Part shown: piece after piece, positions 6,202-9,886 of the stretch
Layout of the letters: each line of letters begins with the position of its first letter
Position numbering within the stretch: position 1 is the stretch's first letter
From: an uncultured Microbacteriaceae bacterium
Lineage (GTDB): Bacteria > Actinomycetota > Actinomycetes > Actinomycetales > Microbacteriaceae
NCBI GenBank assembly: GCA_946481135.1
Contig: CAMLMQ010000103.1
Span: 1 to 9,886, forward strand
Reading direction: 5' to 3'
Length of the DNA: 9,886 nt
The notes under the pieces: model-generated
Told to the model about the DNA's origin: nothing
The model's database searches: none
Seen by the model: only the letters and a program-made list of their open reading frames with translations
Made by a program: the position numbers and the translations under genes

Positions 6202-7947
6202 ATGGGCGACGAAGGGTGGGACCGACTCCTCGACGAGGAGTGGCGGGCGCTGCGCGAGGGGACCCTCGTCGATCTGGCGCAGGGCGACGCGGCACAGGCT
6301 CTCCTGGCGTCACCGCACCCCGGGGCGCTCGTGCGGCTCGCACGCTACGAGCAGCTCGCGGGAGCCGACCGCCGGGCCCACGATCGCCTGGACAGCCTGC
6401 TGCGCGAGCGTCCCGTCCCGCCCGGCGCGCAGGATCAGCGCGCCCTCGGGGTCGCCTTCGAGCCGACCTTCGCCCCGCACGACTGGTCGACCGACGTGGG
6501 CGAGGAGGTCTCCCTCCGGTACCTCCTCGCGGTGATCTACGCGCGCCTCGCCCGCGACGGGATCGAACCCGCCACGGGCTGGGCGGGGCCGCCGTCGGCG
6601 GATTCGTGGGATGCGCAACTCGCACTCGTCGAGCGCTTCGACGCGCGCATGCGGGCGATCCTCGAGCGGGCCGACCCGGACGAGCTCGCCCATCACGTCG
6701 ACATCGCCGTGTACGCGCCGCATGTCTTCCTCGCCCACTCGTTCGAGGACCGAGCGATCGTGTCCGCCGAGGCGGTGCGGACGGCGTTCCACGGCGTCGG
6801 CACCCGCGCCCTGGACCCGTATCTCGACTACGCCGCGGGCGTGTCGCTCACCGCTGCGGCCCGGATCGACGAGGCCGCGGGGCCGCTCGAGGCTGCGGCG
6901 CGCGGCTTCCGGACGGTCGGCAACTCGGGATGGTGGCTGACAGCACGCGGCACCCAGTACCTGCTCTCGGTCATGACCCACACGAGTCCCCCGGACGAAC
7001 TGGAAGAGGTGGAGACCGAGCTGCTCACCGGCGACTGGCGTCGCAACCGTCGCATGCACGGGCACGGGATGATCTCGGCCGCCGCCGTCATGCTCGCCGG
7101 CCACGGCGACCTCGACGCGGCCCGCCGGGTCGCGACCTCCGAGGGCGGACTCGACGAGCTCTACTTCACGCACAACAACCGCGCCTGGGTCGCGGAGGTG
7201 CTCGCGACCGCAGCCCTCGCCGACGGCGACGCCGAGACCGCCGCGCGGATGGAGCGGATCGTCGCCCACATGATGCCCTCGCCGTGGCAGCGGGCGATCG
7301 CGGAACGGCTGCGTGCGCTGCGGGAGTCGGAGGATGCGACCCCGGTGCGCGAAGCCGACGGCGGTATTCACTTCGAGGTCATGCGCACGCGCTGGCTGTC
7401 GCTCGCCCGGGCGGTCGAACGCGGCCACCGCCCCGGCGCGTACGACGCCCTCGCCGAGGTCGAGGAGTTCGCGACACGGGCACGGGTCGCGGCGCTTCGC
7501 GTGCGGGCCGTGCAGCTCTTCCGGCCGCCGGATCCCGAGGGCGGCATCGAACTCTCCACGCGCGAGCTCGAGGTCGCGACCCTCGCCGCCGCGGGGCTCA
7601 CCAACCGCGAGATCGCGACCGAGTTGTTCCTCGGCGTGCGCACGGTGGAGGGCTATGTCGCGAAGGCGATGCGCGCTCTCGGGGTGTCGCGTCGGGCCGA
7701 CCTCGACGCCGCGGTTCTCCCCGTGCACACCCCCGACGCGATGCCGGACCTCCGCTTGACGCTCCGGCAAGGCCAGGTCGGGATGCTCGTGGCGGTCGGG
7801 GCGTCGAACTCCGAGATCGCCACGACACTCGGAATCAGCGACAAGACCGTCGAGAAGCATGTCGCGGTGCTCAAGGACCGCCTCGACGTCTCCACCCGCA
7901 CCGGGATCGTGCAGGCCTTCCGAGCAGTGGGCGCGACGGCGGACTGA
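6202..7947 (+). CDS. LuxR-family regulator with two tandem helix-turn-helix domains
   Basis: A 581-residue cytoplasmic transcription regulator. The first ~440 residues are alpha-helical and Ala/Glu/Arg-rich, probably TPR-like as in the C-terminal halves of MalT/LAL-type regulators. No Walker A or B ATPase motif and no receiver domain is seen, so it is neither a full LAL protein nor an ordinary response regulator. Two LuxR-type DNA-binding domains follow. HTH1 (about 451-505) has LSTRELEVATLAAAGLTNREIA and RTVEGYVAKAMRALGV. HTH2 (about 519-576) has LTLRQGQVGMLVAVGASNSEIA and KTVEKHVAVLKDRLDV. Both keep the turn and recognition-helix pattern, but HTH2 has lost the Glu of the usual TxRExEV start. 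The start is ATG 6202, set by GAGGTGG at 6189-6195. Divergent placement suggests that it controls the wall-anchored protein gene; that target is inference. The inducing signal is unknown. Confidence 0.88.
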   Translation: MGDEGWDRLLDEEWRALREGTLVDLAQGDAAQALLASPHPGALVRLARYEQLAGADRRAHDRLDSLLRERPVPPGAQDQRALGVAFEPTFAPHDWSTDVGEEVSLRYLLAVIYARLARDGIEPATGWAGPPSADSWDAQLALVERFDARMRAILERADPDELAHHVDIAVYAPHVFLAHSFEDRAIVSAEAVRTAFHGVGTRALDPYLDYAAGVSLTAAARIDEAAGPLEAAARGFRTVGNSGWWLTARGTQYLLSVMTHTSPPDELEEVETELLTGDWRRNRRMHGHGMISAAAVMLAGHGDLDAARRVATSEGGLDELYFTHNNRAWVAEVLATAALADGDAETAARMERIVAHMMPSPWQRAIAERLRALRESEDATPVREADGGIHFEVMRTRWLSLARAVERGHRPGAYDALAEVEEFATRARVAALRVRAVQLFRPPDPEGGIELSTRELEVATLAAAGLTNREIATELFLGVRTVEGYVAKAMRALGVSRRADLDAAVLPVHTPDAMPDLRLTLRQGQVGMLVAVGASNSEIATTLGISDKTVEKHVAVLKDRLDVSTRTGIVQAFRAVGATAD

Positions 7948-8087
7948 CCCACGCGCCCCCCTTCCCTGCATCTTTCGAACGCGGAACCGTCGCGATTCCC
8001 GCCCATCGGAAGTTTCGGGCTCGAACGTTACCGAAACGTGACCGATTGATTCACTACTTGAACTCAATACGCGGCACCATGGGCATG

Positions 8088-8107
8088 CCCCGTCGAGGAC
8101 GACGGGG
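8088..8107 (+). other. Stem-loop in presumed 5' UTR of the binding-protein gene
   Basis: CCCCGTC (8088-8094) pairs perfectly with GACGGGG (8101-8107) around a six-base loop, GAGGAC. It overlaps the palindrome GGGCATGCCC (8081-8090), so two alternative pairings compete for bases 8088-8090. It lies 44 bp before the chosen start codon. It could stabilise the 5' end of the message or attenuate it. There is no U-tract, so it is a poor terminator. Confidence 0.4.
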
Positions 8108-8139
8108 AGCCACGAGGGGCGAACCTCACTTCGATGAAG

Positions 8140-8147
8140 AAGGGGAG
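8140..8147 (+). promoter_or_regulatory. Shine-Dalgarno that selects the GTG start
   Basis: AAGGGGAG ends four bases before GTG at 8152 and is well placed for it. The in-frame ATG at 8134 would put this site inside the coding sequence; its own nearest purine run, GAGGGG at 8114-8119, is 14 bases away, which is too far. Confidence 0.65.
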
Positions 8148-8151
8148 AACC

Positions 8152-9201
8152 GTGAAGCGTGCTTCATTGATCTCCGTTGTCGCGATCGCCGGTCTCTCGG
8201 CAGCGGCACTGGCCGGATGTGCGACCGGGGACGGCGGCGGCGACGCCGACGCGACCCGTGCGTGCGTGATCCTTCCCGACGCGGCCTCCTCGCCGCGCTG
8301 GGAGACGCTCGACCGCAAGTACCTGCAGGAGGGGCTCGAGGCCGCCGGCTTCGAGACCGACATCCAGAACGCTCAGGGCGACACCAACAAGTACGCCACC
8401 ATCGCCGACCAGCAGCTCTCGCAGGGCTGCGGCGTGATGCTGCTCGTCGACTACAACGGCGCCGGCGCCGCGGTCGCCGAGAAGGCCTCGGCCGAGGGCA
8501 TCCCGGTCATCGCCTACGACCGTCCCATCCCGGGCGCCGACTACTACGTGTCGTTCGACAACGTCGAGGTCGGCCGCCTGCAGGGTCAGGCCGTCGTCGA
8601 AGGCCTCGAGGCCGCCGGCAAGGACCCGGCCACCGCCGCGGTCTTCTACATCGGCGGTGACGCGGCCGACGGCAACGCGGCCATGTTCCGCGAAGGCGCG
8701 GTCGAGGTCATGGAGGCCGCCGGCATCACCGCCGTGGCGGAGCCCCCGGGAGTCTGGGACGGCGACAAGTCGGCGACCAACTTCGAGCAGGCGCTGACCG
8801 CCAACGGCGGCGTCGTCGACGCGGTCTGGGCGGCCAACGACACCAACGCCGCGGGCGTCATCACGATCCTCGACAAGAACAACCTCGTTGTTCCGGTCTC
8901 GGGTCAGGACGCGTCGGTCGCCGGTCTGCAGAACGTGCTCCTGGGCAAGCAGTGGGCCACGGTCTACAAGCCGGTCAAGCTCGAGGCGGACGCCGCGGTC
9001 GAGACCGCGATCGCCCTGCTGAACGGCGAGACCCCGGACGCCGACCTCGAGCTCGACGACGGCACGCCGTTCATCACGGTCGCGCCCGTCTACACGCGTC
9101 CCGAGAACGTCAAGGACGTCATCGACGCCGGCGACGCCTCGGCCGCCGAGGTGTGCGCCGGAGACGTCGCCGCCAAGTGCGCCGAGTTCGGCATCAGCTG
9201 A
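8152..9201 (+). CDS. XylF-like sugar ABC transporter substrate-binding lipoprotein
   Basis: A solute-binding lipoprotein tethered outside the membrane that captures a monosaccharide for an ABC importer (periplasmic-binding type I fold, xylose/ribose group). From GTG 8152 it is 349 residues, normal for the family. The signal peptide MKRASLISVVAIAG... ends in the lipobox LAGC, with Cys23 as the lipidated residue, followed by a Gly/Asp-rich linker. Family-like segments are IPVIAYDRPI and YYVSFDNVEVGRLQG in the first half, and VWAANDTNAAG, PVSGQDASVAGL and ATVYKPVKLEAD in the second. These closely follow E. coli XylF as I recall it. The ATG at 8134 would add six residues but lacks a placed ribosome site. 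Codon use is very strongly C-ending, which fits high expression. The ATPase gene follows after a strong hairpin. Xylose or a related pentose/hexose is likely; the exact ligand cannot be told. Confidence 0.92.
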   Translation: MKRASLISVVAIAGLSAAALAGCATGDGGGDADATRACVILPDAASSPRWETLDRKYLQEGLEAAGFETDIQNAQGDTNKYATIADQQLSQGCGVMLLVDYNGAGAAVAEKASAEGIPVIAYDRPIPGADYYVSFDNVEVGRLQGQAVVEGLEAAGKDPATAAVFYIGGDAADGNAAMFREGAVEVMEAAGITAVAEPPGVWDGDKSATNFEQALTANGGVVDAVWAANDTNAAGVITILDKNNLVVPVSGQDASVAGLQNVLLGKQWATVYKPVKLEADAAVETAIALLNGETPDADLELDDGTPFITVAPVYTRPENVKDVIDAGDASAAEVCAGDVAAKCAEFGIS

Positions 9202-9224
9202 CCCAGCCGTGCACTGAAGTATCA

Positions 9225-9263
9225 GGGGCTCCGGGCCACCCGCAGGGGTCGGCCCGGAGCCCC
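9225..9263 (+). terminator. Strong intercistronic hairpin after the binding-protein gene
   Basis: GGGGCTCCGGGCC (9225-9237) pairs perfectly over 13 bp with GGCCCGGAGCCCC (9251-9263). Inside, ACCC (9238-9241) can pair with GGGT (9246-9249) around a GCAG loop, leaving only C9250 bulged. No run of T follows (GCCTTCACTTCC), so it may terminate only partly, or it may protect the 3' end of the binding-protein message. Its place between binding protein and ATPase fits the usual excess of binding protein over the membrane components. Confidence 0.7.
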
Positions 9264-9337
9264 GCCTTCACTTCCCCCGCGGGGGGCGTCGCGACAGACT
9301 GACTGCACGCGACAACGACGTCGAAAGGAACCAGGGC
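9264..9337 (+). promoter_or_regulatory. ATPase gene leader with ribosome-binding site
   Basis: This short spacer contains the perfect palindrome CCCCCGCGGGGG (9274-9285) and then GTCGCGAC (9288-9295). AAAGGAA (9324-9330) sits seven bases before the ATG at 9338 and is a good Shine-Dalgarno. No promoter consensus is seen, which fits co-transcription from the upstream gene. Confidence 0.5.
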
Positions 9338-9886
9338 ATGGACGTGCCGATCATCGAACTCGAGGGGGTCGTCAAGAGCTTCGGCCCCGTGAGCGTGCTC
9401 AAGGGGGTGAACCTCAAGGCCTACCCCGGCAAGGTCACCGCCCTCGTCGGCGACAACGGCGCCGGCAAGTCGACGCTCATCAAGGGACTCGCGGGCGTGC
9501 AGCCCTACGACGCCGGAATCGTGCGCTTCGACGGCGCGGAGGTGCACCTGCACAGCCCACGTGAGGCGTCGCGGCTCGGCATCGAGGTCGTCTACCAGGA
9601 TCTCGCGCTCGCCGACAACCTCGACATCGTGCAGAACATGTTCCTCGGCCGCGAGGAGACGTCGTTCGGAACCTTCGACGAAGGCCTCATGGAGAAGGAG
9701 GCGTCGGACACGCTGCGCTCGCTCTCGGTGCGCACCGTGAAGTCGGTGCGGCAGAAGGTCTCGTCGCTGTCGGGCGGTCAACGCCAGACCGTCGCGATCG
9801 CCCGCGCCGTTCTCAAGAAGGCGCGGGTCGTCATCCTCGACGAGCCGACCGCCGCGCTCGGCGTCGCGCAGACCGAGCAGGTGCTC
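9338..9886 (+). CDS. Sugar ABC transporter ATP-binding protein, 3'-truncated by window edge
   Basis: Cytoplasmic ATPase of a carbohydrate importer of the RbsA/XylG/FrcA class; 183 residues are seen and the frame is still open at the edge. Walker A GDNGAGKST is at residues 38-46, the Q-loop Gln at 87 (VVYQDL), the signature LSGGQRQ at 144-150, and Walker B VVILDEP at 164-170 with the catalytic Glu169. The sequence after Walker B, TAALGVAQT, is as I recall it typical of the short single-domain FrcA-like ATPases (~260 residues) and not of the double-length RbsA type; only the missing 3' end can settle this. The start is ATG 9338, with AAAGGAA seven bases upstream. It lies in an operon with the XylF-like binding protein, and a permease gene is expected next or nearby. 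Confidence 0.95.
   Translation, partial: MDVPIIELEGVVKSFGPVSVLKGVNLKAYPGKVTALVGDNGAGKSTLIKGLAGVQPYDAGIVRFDGAEVHLHSPREASRLGIEVVYQDLALADNLDIVQNMFLGREETSFGTFDEGLMEKEASDTLRSLSVRTVKSVRQKVSSLSGGQRQTVAIARAVLKKARVVILDEPTAALGVAQTEQVL

Larger units (their letters stand above)
7948..8151 (+). promoter_or_regulatory. Leader of the ABC importer operon with operator-like repeats
   Basis: This 204-bp gap precedes the binding-protein gene. A perfect 7-bp inverted repeat, GTTTCGG (8012-8018) and CCGAAAC (8031-8037), is separated by 12 bases. Inside and across it are the palindrome AACGTT (8024-8029) and two direct repeats, GTTACCGA (8027-8034) and GTGACCGA (8038-8045), which are 11 bp apart, about one helical turn. 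The AT-richer stretch 8045-8070 that follows is the best place for a promoter, but no -35/-10 pair with good spacing stands out. The layout suits a LacI- or ROK-type sugar repressor site; no such regulator gene is in the window. No clear terminator for the upstream regulator gene is visible. Confidence 0.45.

Noticed and set aside
6310..8067. 585-codon - strand frame opposite the regulator
   Set aside because: An antisense shadow rich in Arg, Gly and Glu, with no motif; the opposite strand encodes two clear HTH domains.
8134..8151. ATG 8134 as the start of the binding protein
   Set aside because: The best Shine-Dalgarno (8140-8147) lies downstream of this ATG and is positioned for GTG 8152, which also gives a normal lipoprotein signal peptide.
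5865..8660. 931-codon + strand frame across the regulator and the start of the binding protein
   Set aside because: It spans two real genes in a different frame, and its translation is low-complexity Arg/Gly/Ala.
9274..9285. CCCCCGCGGGGG as an independent terminator or operator
   Set aside because: A short self-complementary GC run is easily met by chance at this base composition, and nothing around it supports a function.
9194..9781. 195-codon - strand frame opposite the ATPase
   Set aside because: The + strand frame has Walker A, Q-loop, signature and Walker B motifs in order; the - strand frame has none.

Overview
The window is very GC-rich DNA with strongly C/G-ending codons. It most likely comes from a Gram-positive actinobacterium. 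The pair of palindromic repeats at 2361-2464 has the look of interspersed repeats I associate with Microbacteriaceae (Microbacterium, Leifsonia, Agromyces and relatives), as do the LAxTG-type wall anchor and an apparently leaderless gene; the family is an inference, not a demonstrated match. Gene density is high. Five genes are complete or nearly so and one is cut by the right edge. No tRNA, rRNA, CRISPR array or transposase is visible.

Region 1 (1-3859, + strand) is a glycan-use module. It holds the 3' part of a GH38 alpha-mannosidase and then a GPH-family (MelB-like) sugar:cation symporter. A ~104-bp double palindrome between them supplies the stop codon of the mannosidase. A -10 hexamer six bases before the symporter ATG suggests that the symporter is transcribed separately as a leaderless mRNA. 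The pair plausibly imports a mannoside and trims it in the cytoplasm.

Region 2 (3753-7947) is a divergent pair. On the - strand lies a 773-residue secreted protein: signal peptide, an N-terminal segment rich in Trp and Asn, a long beta-strand-rich passenger, and an LAVTG sortase signal with transmembrane segment and basic tail. On the + strand lies a 581-residue regulator that carries two complete LuxR-type helix-turn-helix domains in tandem behind an alpha-helical region. The 127-bp gap between them holds a repeated GGGT...TCCTAC element that could be the operator. The 3' end of the surface-protein gene overlaps the symporter tail-to-tail by 107 bp, and the stop codon of the symporter lies opposite the sortase-motif codons. 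This pair is the least conventional part of the window.

Region 3 (7948-9886, + strand) is the start of a sugar ABC importer operon: a XylF-like lipoprotein binding protein, a strong intercistronic hairpin, then a RbsA/FrcA-type ATPase that runs off the window. Its leader has nested inverted and direct repeats that look like a repressor operator, followed by a stem-loop in the presumed 5' UTR.
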